A stretch of DNA of 64,000 nt from Asterochloris sp. CNOR1 (GCA_963969365.1 OZ017749.1:2232001-2296000); one strand, 5' to 3'. Positions 1 through 11,182 are shown, counted from the stretch's first letter. Notes: generated by a model from the sequence alone, not told the origin. A program made the numbers and translations.

Positions 1-239
1 GCTGAGTGCTCAAACTTTTTACCTTAAGCGAGCTGGGTGCCTCCCTGCAGTGCTGCCGGGGAGCAGTCTCATATTGTTGGCCCTGTGATGCAGAGCATGA
101 CCAAACACCCCAAGCAGACTATGTTGCATCTCAGAAAGCAGTCAGCTGCTGGGATAGGGCTGTCAAGGAAACATGTCCAGGCAGCATGCTTGCTCAATAA
201 AGCCTGCTTAGATGGAGCCGGCTTGTGCCACCTGTCCTT

Positions 240-500
240 TTTGTAACCCGAAGGCATCAGATGCTGCAAATGCTGTGCAATTCCAGATGCAGGCTCCACA
301 AAGCAATCACTTTGCCCCAAGCGGGTCAGATACAGCTGCAAGTCAAGCAGCTTGCAAATGCAGCCTGATTTCTGAACAGAACGGTCCTCGCATATGGATC
401 TGGTGCCTGCCCTCTCCTGCCTCTTTCCTATCCTGACGGCACCAGATGCTGCAAATGCTGTGCTGTCTCGACTGCAGGCTCTGCACGGCAATGACAATGA
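240..500. repeat. Duplicated exon-start segment upstream of the first clear PPR exon
   Basis: The start of the exon near 440 (GATGCTGCAAATGCTGTGC, then TGCAGGCTC after 9 bases) is present a second time at about 258, 183 bp upstream, with the same internal spacing and diverged flanks. The upstream copy lies in sequence with no good coding potential, so it looks like a duplication of the exon edge into the neighbouring intron or leader. Confidence 0.6.
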
Positions 501-3500
501 TCTTCAGGAGCTGACCACACAGCTACAGAAGACACAAGCCTCCCCGACCATGCTCAAGGGCCACATTCTGGCTCTGTGCGCGGTGGGACAGCTGCAGGAG
601 GCCGCTGCTGCACTCCAGGGCATGCTGCAGCACTGCAGCTCATGCGGTAAGGCACCCCGTCTGCAGGCTGCTCTGCCTGAGGGCTCTGCGTGCTGCAGGC
701 CGCCTGGCTGGCTCCTGTCGTTCAGGTGGGATCATCATTCTTCATGGACTTGCAGTCAGCATGGGCCCTGCTGGCAAAGGGCACTTGTCTGTCTGGAACC
801 TGCACACCATTGCTTATGCCAGGACACTGCCTCGCCAAGAGTCTGCACCTGTATCACAACACCTGCATGCGCCTGAGAAGCCTGTCCCTCCGGCCTGCAG
901 GCAGCCAGGGCAACACTGCCCAGGAGGCCCGCAAGGCCTGCCTAGACGTGATGCTGCTGGCGGTGGAGCAGGAGGAGCCAGGCCTTGCACTGCAGGCTGC
1001 TGACCTGCTGAAGCAGGTGAGAGTTTACACAGGGCACCCTGCCCAGCATGGGCTGCACCATGGGATCAGCATGCTGCGTCACGACGGGCTGTGTGTATTG
1101 GCGTTCCTGCCCCCAGCACACAGGCACTTGGAGCCTCTCTGCTGGGGCAGCTCCCTGCATCTATGGCAGCCCCGCCTGTCCGTGTCCAGGCATGCTGCTG
1201 TGATAGCAACGCCTTCCTTCTGCAGGCTGGCTTTGAGGCAGACCCTGCTATTGAGGTTATTGTTCATCACCTCCGGCCGTCTGTGGCACCCCTAGGGGAC
1301 AAAGCCAACATGGGCTCCCCCCAGCAGGAGGTAGCCCCAGTGCAGCATAGCCAGCAGCTGTCTGCTCGCACCCAGACCAGCCTGCTGGCGCGCCTCATCA
1401 GGCAGGGGGACCTGAACGCAGCCTGCCACACTCTGCATCAGATGGCAGCCACAGGTGCACTCAGATGCAGCCGCTGCTGCAGGGTGCAGTTGAGTTGATA
1501 CACCACGCTTGTCATATAGCATGAGGAGATGCCTTGCTGGATGGTTCCTAAATCGCTGGGGGCGCTTTGCAGTGAGGCAGGCTCCCCCAGTGCCCCCAGA
1601 AGCCTCCATCTGCTGCATGCCAGAGTTGCCTTGGGCATCTCGAGCCAACAGCAGCAAGCTGCAAGAATGTCTGTGGCTTGGCATGGTGTGCTAAACACTG
1701 TCCACTCAGAAGTCTGGTGCTGACGTGCAGGCCACCCAAAGCTGACGAGGTCCCTCAACACTTGGCTGCATGCGGCAGCCGATCAAGGCAACATAGAGGC
1801 GGCCGCAGCTGGTTTCGAAGACCTGCAGGCTCGTGGCGCTGCTCCCAACCTGGCCAGCTTCAATGCACTGTTCAGGGTGAGCGCAGCTCTGGGCGACGAC
1901 CTGACCTGCTGAATGCAACGGCTGGGACAGCCTTGATATCTGATGCCTTCTTCCAGGATAAGCACCAAGGGTCTTTTCGTTCGTGCATGCTGGCGGCCAA
2001 TGCTGCTGGCCTCCACCTGGCCTACTGGCCTGCATTTGAATATGAGATGTACATCCATCTGGATAGCACAGCAGGAATGACAGGGTAGCCAGCCCTGGGT
2101 TTGTGCTGTTGCAGGCCGTTCGGCAGCATGTCCAGCTGCACAGCAGGAGCCAGGGCCCCCTGCAGAGGGGTGAGCTTCGCAGCCAGCTGGAGCGCTGGCT
2201 GTACGACTTCAAGCGCGCCGGCATCCAGCACAGTGTGGAGTCCCTCACCAGCCTGGTGCAGGTGAGCCAGCACACTGCAGCTGGGCCCTCACACCGAGGT
2301 GCAGCCTGCAAGCGGCATCTTTACGCCTCTTCCTGAGCCCTGCCCTGGCCATGATGGGTTTGCAGGCAGGCTGCATCCCAGTCCCAGCTCGAGACTGCCA
2401 AGTGTGACCTCTGCAGGCTTCATGCTGTCAGGCTCTAGAAGCCGATCATGGTCTGAGCCCTGTGCACCACACTGTGCTGCTGCCTGCAGACTCTGGGCCT
2501 GTTGGGCAATGTTGATAGGATGGTGGGCCTGCTCAGGGGGGCCTGGCTGCACCCTGAACGTGCTCAGCCCAATCTCCTGACGTACAATAGCGCCATTGCA
2601 GCCTGCTGTCGCCACGGGCGCGTGTTCAGGGCCATCCGCCTGCAGCACGAGATGGTGAGGCCCCCGCTGCACCTATGCCTTCGTGAGGAGGTACCTTGGG
2701 TTCAAGTTGGACACACAGGCCGCCTGCAGCGCTCCACACTACTATCCTGCACTGGTGCAGTATAAAAAGGGGTGAATTGCGTCCAAGCTGGACACATCAG
2801 CTGCATGCCACAGCAACCTGTCCTGTCAGCTAAAGCACAAGCACCGCCTCCTGCATTGCCTCAGAAAGACTTTCTGGCGTCCCTGCACATCAAGTGGTTC
2901 CACACCTCACACGAGCTGCGCCTCTGCTGCAGGAGTCACGTGGCATCGAGCCGGATGTGCACACCTACACAGCCCTCATTGGGGGGTGCGCCCAGGCACA
3001 GCAGCCAGAGCTGGCGGCACATCTGGTGGGTGCGCGCATGGCATCGATGCTGGTGATGACGGCTAGCCAATCTGCGGGTGTACACCAGAGCTCCAGCCAT
3101 GCTCCCTTGACAGGAGCTTTACCATTGCTGTCTGCATGTGATTCTGGTTCAATGACCCTCCCACATTGGGCCAGTTGCCTGGTGATGCAGCATGCTGCAG
3201 CCATTTGCAAAGAGCTCCATGCCTGCCTGCTGAATGTGGGCTTGCTGATGTGTGAGAGCCTGCTGCTATGAACAAACTTGAGGGGAAAATCTGATTGCAA
3301 TGCAGATGCATCAGGTGGTGGAGGGCGCAGCCTTGCTTTTGGCAGGAGCCCTGACGCTGTCCAACTTTTGCATCTGATTGCAGGTGGATCAGATGATGAA
3401 TCGTGGTGTCATGCCGACAGTCTGGACCTATAATGCTGCCCTCAAAGTGGACTGCTATACGGGGGACATTGAGCAGGCTCTGCAGGCGCTGCAGGGCATG

Positions 3501-3935
3501 ATGACCTACCCTGACACTCAGCCAAATACGGCAACATGGCACATGGTCCTGTCTGCAGCTCAGCACAACCGCCGTCAAGACATTGTGCATGAGGTGAGGT
3601 CCTGCTTGCAAGTCTAGTAGACCAGAGCAAAGGTGGTTATGCCAGCTTCACAGCAAGCGTGCACAGACAGTCACCCTCCCCTCCCTGCCCGTCTGCAGGT
3701 GCTCAGGCTGCAGCAGAAGGCTGAAACAGCATATCCCCCGCCGAAGAAGTCCTTGCTGTCCACTGAGGCTGTCAGCACGGCTGGTTTGACAGCCACAGTC
3801 ACGCCCCTCAGCCAGACACCAAGACCCCGTGCTGCTGATGCATCAGATAGCAGCGGTGCCAGTTCAGAAGACGAAGGCTACAGCTCTGGCTTTGAAAGCA
3901 GTGATGACGATGACATGCTTGGGGGCAACTTCTGA
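394..3935 (+). CDS. Pentatricopeptide repeat (PPR) protein, 5' end uncertain
   Basis: Organelle RNA-binding PPR protein, by family knowledge acting in chloroplast or mitochondrial RNA processing or translation. Coding exons seen: about 440-645, 727-1016, 1225-1475, about 1750-1875, 2116-2261, 2491-2653, 2933-3025, 3384-3594 and 3700-3935. Typical repeat cores are readable, such as PNLLTYNSAIAACCRHGRV, EPDVHTYTALIGGCAQA and PTVWTYNAALKVDCYTGDI, with a weaker one near 1,830 (PNLASFNALF). The C-terminus is Ser/Asp/Glu-rich and ends in SSDDDDMLGGNF before TGA. No convincing targeting peptide is visible because the first exon is unclear; it may lie left of the window. No editing-type E or DYW domain follows the repeats, so it is a P-class PPR. 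It is tail to tail with the ubiquitin-like gene, 111 bp between stops. Confidence 0.85.
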
Positions 3936-4019
3936 GCACAGCATCACTCCTTCAGACCTCATGTGCATCAAATGAACCTGATGAACTGTGACGTCAGTTG
4001 CTATGTCTGGCTGTCCCTG

Positions 4020-4024
4020 TTACA
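4020..4024 (-). terminator. TGTAA poly(A) signal of the ubiquitin-like gene
   Basis: On the minus strand TGTAA lies about 23 bases after the stop codon at 4047. TGTAA is the usual polyadenylation signal in green algae, and its distance from the stop fits. Confidence 0.55.
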
Positions 4025-4046
4025 AAGCCATGATCAGAAAATGTGC

Positions 4047-4603
4047 TCAGTGGGCCACCTGCAGCATCATGCACCTGGCATATAGCAGAGACAGCAGTTG
4101 GTCTGGTGTGATTGAGCATAAGTAGCCTCACCTTGACGTCAATGAGGTTTGGTGCTCCCTGCTTGATGCCAGTGCAATCTGATAGTGACAAAGGGTCGAT
4201 CATGGGGCGCCCCTCGCAGGTCAGCCTCTGCAGACCATGCAACAAAGCACTCAGAGTCCTGACTGATGCCTTGCAACAATGCTCCTGCAGTCGCTTTGCA
4301 CGCACCTGCTGTGCTATTGGCAGCCCAAATCGCTCATGCAGCAGGGCCTTCACATGTTCAACTGTATAGCCAAGCCTGGCCTCCACCACGGCGTCAGTGC
4401 CATCTGGCATCCTCAGGTGCAGCTGCAGCAGTCATTTACATGCTCTCAGCGGCAGAGAAGGCCAGCAGTAACCAAGCATGTGCCCAGTGCTCCCTAACAG
4501 GTGCCATGCTCACCTCCAAGTCCTCCCCCTGTTCCTGCTGCACTTCCTGCTGTTTTTGGACATCTGCCTTCTGTTTCTCACGTTCCAGCTGCTCAGACTC
4601 CAT
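4047..4603 (-). CDS. Small ubiquitin-like domain protein with N-terminal charged helix
   Basis: Four exons on the minus strand: 4514-4603, 4306-4422, 4132-4227 and 4047-4058, all in phase 0, giving 104 residues. Residues 1-30 are a highly charged, Gln/Glu/Lys-rich helix starting MESEQLEREKQK. Residues 31-104 follow the ubiquitin fold in order: LHLRMPDGTDAVVEARLGYT, then VEHVKALLHERFGLPIAQQ (compare ubiquitin IENVKAKIQDKEGIPPDQQ), then RLTCEGRPMIDPLSLSDC and a last strand ending DVKVAH. There is no C-terminal Gly-Gly, so it should not be conjugated to targets. An in-frame leader ATG is absent; the longer upstream ATG at about 4,672 is in another frame. It lies 126 bp downstream of the DPY30 stop, same strand. 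A ciliary role is only suggested by its neighbours. Confidence 0.8.
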
Positions 4604-4728
4604 GTCCTTTGTTGAGGTGTCGGAATGAGATCGATGGTGTTGCCGAATTGCCGCCTAATTTCTTTCTGCTCTTTTGGCAACGGTGCCATACTGAGCTTTG
4701 TGTGATTCTAATCAAACAACCTTAAGCT

Positions 4729-5295
4729 CTAACTGTGCAAAGCATTCTGTTCAGAAAGGCCTGACGAGGGCGCTGGTGGTTGTGGTGTTGCGGTGGCGGC
4801 TGCACTGGCAGCCTTTTGCTGTGCCTTTGCAGCCTTCTCTTCTTGTTTTTTCTGCATAGCGTCCTTGTTCTTCAGCAGGAATGCAGCCAGGTAGCCAATG
4901 GGATCCTCTGGCCGCTCCTTGACAAGATTCTGCATTCCCTGCAGCAGGGCACCAGCTGATAAAGTCGGAGGGGCACATCATAGCAAGCTCACCCCCACAG
5001 AGCGGCGCCTCAAACAGAACCTCGATTTTTGTGAGGGCGATGCAGGACACAAGGCGTTTCGTGGTGCCGCAGACATACGAATGCTGGCATGGAGGCGCTT
5101 GAATCTCTGGTATACTGCTGGGATGATCAGCCAGCTGTTCAGCCTAAAATCAAGGCCAGGCCCCACCTGCATCAGTATTGGCACCACCGAGGCCTCCAAA
5201 TACTGCCGTACAGGGAGTGCTGTCTTGCTGACAGTTGCCTGAGTGTTCATTGCAATCTGCTCTGCAGACTTGCTCTGCAGGCAATCAACAGACAT
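4729..5295 (-). CDS. DPY30: DPY30 homologue (Dpy-30 motif protein)
   Basis: Two clear exons: 5167-5295 (or a start at 5250) and 4729-4938. Across the splice the protein reads PVRQYLEASVVPILMQ then GMQNLVKERPEDPIGYLAAF and LLKNKD, which is the Dpy-30 helix-loop-helix dimerisation motif almost throughout (family consensus: R.YL..TVVPIL..G...L.KERP.NPI..LA.YLLKN). A Lys/Ala/Gln-rich tail of about 40 residues follows and ends at TGA 4731-4729. With the start at 5295 the length is 112 residues, close to the 99-residue animal DPY30. Such proteins are core subunits of COMPASS/MLL H3K4 methyltransferases, and Dpy-30 motifs also occur in flagellar radial-spoke and adenylate-kinase proteins. The sequence does not separate these roles. 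The exact start is uncertain. Confidence 0.85.
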
Positions 5296-5384
5296 GTAGC
5301 TGCGACATTTCATGCACAAATGGTGCTTGATGGCTTTGTTCATGAATGATGGCCGTCCCGACTGGCCAGGGAAGACTCAGCAGC

Positions 5385-8300
5385 TCATGAACTTGCCTCT
5401 TGTGCCCCTGCAGGTAGAACCTGAGCTGGAGGATCAAGTGCCATCGGCGCAGCTCCTGCATCAACCATTGCGAATCCTGGTGCTAATGTTGAGTCGGCGG
5501 GGTGATGTTGCGCAAGGCCCGTTGACCCAACTTGCATTCTTTCGACATTCAGGCTGGCAAGTGTAGCCTGTGATAAGCAAAGCTTCACTCAGCAACCTGC
5601 AATTGCACACTCCTGCCCACAGTTGAAGTACTGTGCTGCAGCCTGGCAGAGGTCTTCTGCTCCTCCAGCAGCTCGCCATCAGCCAGAAGCAGCCCTGGGA
5701 TGCCATGAACTGGTTCTGCTTCAGCAGCCTCCTGCAATACGCACACAAGGTTCCGGCACAGGCTGAGGAGCGGCCATGCAGCTGCGCCACCCAGCCGCGC
5801 AGCACATTGGCTGCAGTGGCGGGGGCTCCTGCAATGCATATGTGGCTTGCGAATTGGGCGCTCACTGCAACAGTCTCCTGCATCTGCTGCAGCTGCTCCC
5901 CAGCCCACTGTAGCATGTCCTTAAGGCTCGTCGACTCCAGCCCGGGTAGGCGCGATGTCTTGCAGACATGCTCCGCCAGCCTTTCCACTACACTCTGCAG
6001 CAACACTACGGCTCTTGCTGAGCTGCTTGGCCTTCTTGCTCAATGGGGCTGTGATGAAAGCTCCTGCGTGGCGCTGCCAGAACAGCCCTGCAACCTGACT
6101 GTGCTGGCAGATGATTCTCGATCAGCTGCAGGCAGACAGCTCAGTATTATTCAACAGTGCTGTACAAAGGCACGTGCCTGGCTTCCAGCCCTTGCGCCTG
6201 ATGCTGCAGCATGCACTGGTGCAAAAAATGATCCCTGCCATGCAAACGGTAAGCTCTACTGTGACCACCACAGACAGGCCCAGCAGGCCCCACCTTGACG
6301 CCGACCAGCTGCGTTGCAGCCTGCACATACTGCTGCTTGAAGGCCTCTGTCTGGCACTCAGTCTCCCTCAGAGTCTCCTGCGTGCGGGCTGTCAGCTCCT
6401 CAGGGGCCAGGCTGTGCTGAGGCGCGCTGCTGAGCTGGTGCACAACCTCCTGCAGGCAGATGCCACCATCGTGGTTCAGAGTGTCGCTGCATTTGGGGAA
6501 CATGCTCAGCTGATGCATGGTCTCCTGGATGCAGGTGCACATTGTCTTCGAGCAGTCCAGCTCAGGCAAGATGCCACATGGGACAATGGTTACAGGTTGC
6601 TTCTGAGCAGTCTGCATGAAGGCACCTCATGCTGACTGGGACACCTTTGACCTGGAAGAGCTTGTGCCAACTCCCCACGCAGCAGGAGCAGTCTCACTGC
6701 CTGCCTGCCCAGACTGCCACACGACTATGACTGCATGCCTAGCATGTGAGCCACACCTGCAGGCGGTCACGCTGGTGCTGCAGAGCTTGCAGCCCCGCCA
6801 GGGCCTTGTCCCTCAGCTGCAGCAGGCTAGCGTTGGTGTTGTCCTGCACGACATACCTGTCCACCACATCAGCGCTTTCCTGAAGGCCTGCAGACAGTCC
6901 AGCCACGATTGTTGCGCTGCCTCAACAATATGTGCTGCAATACCGCCTGCAGAGCATGTTACTGCACCAAGTGTGCTCAAGGCTGCCCGCTGCCCGCCGG
7001 CAGTCCAAAAGAGGTTCCCCTGGCAAATCATGAGCTTGCACAACAGGAGCTGTTGGGCTACAGGGTCAAGAGAGTCAAGGCACAGATCAGAGCTGATGCT
7101 GTGTGTGCAACTCTAGGGGGTGCCCTGGCTGCAGAAGTGTAGAGCAAGGCCATGGCAGATGCTTGCCTGTGGCAGCCGTGATGTGCTGCATCGCCTCCTC
7201 ATACCCAATGACTGGAAGGGGGATCCGGGGCCGTTGCTGCAGGGCTGCGGGGCCCTTTTGCTGCATATGCTGCATGTCGGCAGGAGCCATGTGCGTGAAC
7301 AGTTGCTGCTGCTCCTGTACCTACAATAGGCAGGAAGGCACCTCATGCGCCGGCCAGTATTTGAGAGGAGATCTGAGCTTCTATCTTGCTTCACAGCCAT
7401 TGTCAGGGTGCATGAGGCCTGTCATGCAGCTGCCATTGTCAACAGATAGGGAATAGTCTCTTTGTCAGAAAGGCAAACCATGTCGTCATTGCACCTCACC
7501 TGCTGCCGCAGGGCTGCGAGCCTCTCTGAGCGGCTGCTTCTATCCTGCCGCAGCTGGGCGCTAACAGCAGCCAGATCTGCCATTGCACCCTCCTTGGCAT
7601 GCTGCACCTCTGCGCTCTGCTGCTGCAGAAGCTGCACCTCATGCTGCTTGTCCGCCAGGGCTTGCTCAAGGTACTCCAGCTGCAAGGGGAGAATGACATT
7701 GTGCTGCAGCACCTCATGCTGGTTGCCTGTCGAGGCGTGTCAGTGTGTGTAACTCAGAGCTCCAGCCGCAAGGGACACATGTCCTTGTGCTGCAGCACCT
7801 CATGCTGATCGCCTGTCGAGGCGCGTCAGTGTGTTCAACTCAGAGGGTTGCTGCCCAGACAATCGTTGTTCGCAGCCTGCAGCACCTGCACCTTGCTTAG
7901 AAAGGTCCCATCTGGCTGGCGTATAGCCCGTTGCCATCCTGCAACCCCTGCATTTGTCTCTGCCGGCCTGCAGCACATGTACTTTGCAGGTGGCAGGCCC
8001 CCCACCTGGCTGGCATGCAGCTCATGCTCATTCCGCAGGCCCTGGGCGTTGTGCTCAGCCGCCTGCAGCATCTGCATCTCCCGCTCCTGCCCCTGCTGCA
8101 GCCCATGCAGCTGCGCCTCCAGCAGAATGGAGTCCTGGTGGGCTTGGGTGCCTACACGCACCAGCTCAGCATCCTGCTCCAGATCCTGCAAGCACAGGGG
8201 GTGCAAGGCTGGCTGCAAGATGACAGCTCATCCATCTTCCTGACTGGCGGTCCCGTGTGCAGAAAAGGTTGAGCATAGCATGCTCTGGCAGGGAGCAGAG

Positions 8301-9620
8301 GCAGTGTGCAGCAGGTGGTACCTGCCTGTATAGTGATGAGCAGCAGCAGTCATGATCCGCAACTGCCCTGCTGCATATGGTGCACAGCAGTACACAGGCA
8401 ACCTGTCCAGGAGGCCGTGACCCACCCTGAGATTGCCCTGCAGCTGCTTTGGCACTCGGACCTGCACCAAGACCCCCACAGCCTGTCCAGCACTGCAGGA
8501 CAGTTGCCTGCCTGCATGGTTTGGACTCTCTGTGGCAGCACTGAACCGCCCCTGAATTCGTCCTGCAGCCTGTCCAGCACTGCAGGGTCCCTGTCTGCCA
8601 GAGTTGGTTGTTAGACCCACCCTGAGGTCGTCCCTCATTTGAGACCCACCCTGAGGTCGTCCTGCAGCTTGTCCAGGCGCTTGAACAGCCTGCCACGCTC
8701 CTGGACCAGTTTGTCATGCTCCCGCCGCAGGGCATCAGCCTGCCGCATGAGCTGCCCAGTTTCGCGCTCAATGCTTGACTGCAGGCAGCGCAGACAGCGC
8801 CTGTCCAACAGATTGCAGTAGGAGGAGTACAGAGTGCAATGCCCATTGTGGTGCTGCTTTTGGAGCAGCATTACCCGCGCCATCCTGGCTTGAAAACTGC
8901 CCTCAGATCTGTGGATCGCCCCATCTCATGCTCTGTGCCCGACTCCAGCGCAGGAAGTGTTCCCCACAGAGGCCAATGTTCAGGCAGATGTAAGCCTGGT
9001 GTCTGATATAAGCCGGAGCTTGCAGTCTCATGATGGCCGCTCGACTGCTGCTGTGCACAGCACCAGATGCACAACACATAAATAGATCAACATTACACAG
9101 AGGGACAGCCCGATGCATCTGGAACTGCAGCAGCCACTCTGTGCAGAGCAGGCAGCGTAAGGGCTGAGGCTGCACAGAGCAGTGATGTGCACAAATCCTG
9201 GCAATGCTGTCTCACAATGGCTGTGCAGGATCACAAAGCAATATCCCTGCATCACCAGACAGCGCAGCGCCCTGACCTGTTGCTTCTCTGGCAGAGGCTG
9301 CGTCTTTAGGCTGTCTTTGAGCTCCTTGTTCTCCCGTTTGAGGGCTGAGATGACATCTCTATTCTGCTGCAGCGTCCACTGCGTCCTGTCAATCAGCATC
9401 CGCCGATCAATGTCTGCAACCAATGCATGTGTTTTCTGTGCCGTGCAATGTGTGCTGCAATCATGTGTGGTCTTCATGTCCTGAGGTGCTCACCAACGCG
9501 CTGTAGCCTCTGCTGCAGGTCCAGCATGTGAATCTCAGGTGCTGGCTTGGTGGCTCCCAGCAGGGGCCGAGCAGGCCTCTCAGGAGATACAGATGCATGC
9601 TTAGTCGTGCTATGCGGCAT
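5385..9620 (-). CDS. CCDC151/ODA10-like outer dynein arm docking protein
   Basis: Long coiled-coil protein needed, in the family, to assemble and dock outer dynein arms on ciliary doublets. Phase-checked exons: 9494-9620, 9277-9413, 8650-8778, 8006-8185, 7500-7679, 7167-7314, 6757-6887, 6294-6449 and about 5790-5994; C-terminal exons down to a stop near 5385 are uncertain. Family blocks appear in order: IDRRMLIDRTQWTLQQNRDV with ISALKRENKELK; several heptad exons (ERETGQLMRQADALRREHDK, LEYLEQALADKQHEVQLLQQ); YEEAMQHITAATGLQESADV with VDRYVVQDNT, matching the CCDC151 stretch IKEATGVSDVNEVI; and VGVKSVVERLAEHV, matching its GVEHLADKL. The start chosen is MPHSTTKHASVSPERPARPL, a basic leader before the first coil. 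One intron uses a GC donor, and introns contain copies of exon edges. Divergent from the EF-hand gene. Confidence 0.8.
6888..7166 (-). other. GC-AG intron in the ODA10-like gene
   Basis: The exon ending ...GCCACAG at 7167 is followed by GCAAGC rather than GT. The next exon begins at 6887 after CTGCAG. Joining them keeps phase (148 bp = 49 codons + 1; 131 bp = 2 + 43 codons) and restores a family-conserved block across the junction (ITAATG-LQESADVV). No GT donor nearby gives this result. Confidence 0.75.
7674..7845. repeat. 86-bp tandem duplication at an exon-intron edge
   Basis: Two copies, 7674-7759 and 7760-7845, share CTCCAG-(C/T)-GCAAGGG and GTGCTGCAGCACCTCATGCT, and end AACTCAGAG. On the minus strand the first copy includes the acceptor and first bases of the ODA10-like exon at 7500-7679; the second copy is a diverged duplicate inside the intron. 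Confidence 0.8.
8415..8680. repeat. Degenerate tandem copies of an exon 3' end within the ODA10-like intron
   Basis: The true exon end at 8650-8680 (plus strand ACCCACCCTGAGGTCGTCC, then TGCAGCTTGTCCAG) recurs in worn form at about 8418, 8486, 8545 and 8614, at intervals of roughly 60-70 bp. The copies translate on the minus strand to degraded versions of LDKLQDDLR (for example LDRLQDEFRG) but lack open frames. Confidence 0.65.
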
Positions 9621-9845
9621 AGTGCCAACCGGCCTCTGAGTATAGATGGTGGCAGGGTAGGTCAAACTCGTGCTCAGGCAGCCTGATGCACTCGTCTGGA
9701 TGGGTCCTGAGGAGTGCCCTGAAGCTCCCGATCGTGAAGCTCTCTCCCTGTACCTATGAAGTATCGATGTTTTGCCAGTGCTGATGATCAGGCCGTCAGG
9801 CGCTGTGACGGGCACTGACAACAGGTGCAATAACGGGGGATCATC
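9621..9845. promoter_or_regulatory. Shared divergent promoter region (ODA10-like / EF-hand)
   Basis: A 225-bp gap separates the start codons of two head-to-head genes. Both could be ciliary, so co-regulation is possible. No defined box could be assigned. Confidence 0.35.
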
Positions 9846-11182
9846 ATGGGCTACTTCAAGATGGAAGGCACCAGTGCAGCCACCAGTGTGTCCATTGCAG
9901 ACTGGCTGCGCAGGCACGGCAGGGCTGTCAGGCCTGCCCTGTCCAGGAGAGAGCGCAGGGAGCTGGAGGTCAGGCAGCTGCAATGATGCACTGCAGTGCT
10001 GCTACTGGGTCATCGCTTATAACCAGCGGATCAGGCGATATGCAGCGACTGAGGGAAGGCGCCTTTCCACCTGGGTTTGTGCAGGACTGTTGTTCTTGAT
10101 GCATGCAGTGCGCTGCAGAAGCAATGAGCTTCAAGACATGGCTCACCGCTGCAGGAGTGCTTTGGCTTGATGGACGCCGATGGCAGCGGCTCCATTGATG
10201 TGGATGAGATGTGGCAGGCCTTCCAGCTGCTCAAGATCCGTGTCAGCCGCCAGATGGTGGGAGACATGCTGGCAAAGGTGGACTCTGACGGCTCAGGTCA
10301 ATACTCGGCCAGCGGCAGCACCTGCTGCACTTCTGCATGCGCACAGCATGCAGGGGCACTGCAGCATGCACCCTGTGTTCCCTTACTTGGAAGTTAAGAT
10401 GCCATCAGCACTCCCTCAGCACGGGGTGCCCCTGCCTGTTGGGTCCCTTGAGTGGACAGGCCATGCTCACCAGCTGCAATGCGCAGCTGCACCATGACCT
10501 TCATGACTTGGCCACAGACACAGGAGTGTATCTTGGGCAGCCAGGGCCTTGCTGCAGCTCAAGGTGTTGCTGCACGGCTGCAGGCGAGGTGGAGCTGCCT
10601 GAGTTCTTCCAGATCATGACCATGACTAGGGAGGCTGAGGCAGAGGCCACCTTCTGGGGAGATGAGTTTGGAGGGGACGAAAGTATCAGTGAGGTTTTCC
10701 ACATCCATAACATTGGAAAAGATAGCACCATTAAGGTCCCCAAGACTGTGTCTTGAAGACCTGTGCACCTCAAGTGCTGGCTGTCAGGGGAGCACCACAG
10801 TCTGTGGGGAAAAGGCACCCATGCCGCACATCTCACAAAAGCTGTGCCCTGCTATGGCTGACCTCCCCAAGCTGCACTCCTCTTTGGAGAGCACCTGGCA
10901 ATCATGCTCAGTAGCCCTCAATCATGCCCTATCCAATGCCTGACGTCATTATGCGCATGTGCCATGCTGCTGGCAGGCTCGTGCGGCAACAGGCAACAGG
11001 GCCCTGGCACGCCTCACCCTGCAGGCCACCACGGACTGAAGGCCCCCTCAAAGCAGGAGCAACCCATGCCCCTGAACCTGATGACCCTGGCCTACCGGCG
11101 CACACGCCATATTGACAGCGTGATGAGCCCTGCGCTGAGGGGGCCCATGGTGGAGCGCGCCATGCAGCTGGAGGCCAAGTGA
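9846..11182 (+). CDS. Two-EF-hand calcium-binding protein
   Basis: Exons 9846-9968, 10155-10296 and from 10584, phases checked. The start MGYFKMEGTSAAT precedes a basic helix (ADWLRRHGRAVRPALSRRER) that runs into the first EF-hand across the splice: RELE-ECFGLM then loop DADGSGSIDVDE. The second loop, DSDGSGEVELPE, is itself split by the second intron. Both loops keep Asp at 1, 3 and Glu at 12, so both should bind calcium. After IMTMTREAEAEATFWGDEF the model is uncertain: it either stops at 10756, or splices near 10690 to a terminal exon ending about 11182 that encodes LMTLAYRRTRHIDSVMSPAL and an acidic tail. Calmodulin-like in the hands, but not calmodulin or centrin in length. Head to head with the ODA10-like gene; a flagellar role is inference. 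Confidence 0.75.

Noticed and set aside
2755-2775. TATAAAAAGGGG, a TATA-box-like string
   Set aside because: It lies within an intron of the PPR gene, with PPR exons continuing on both sides, so a promoter role is unlikely.
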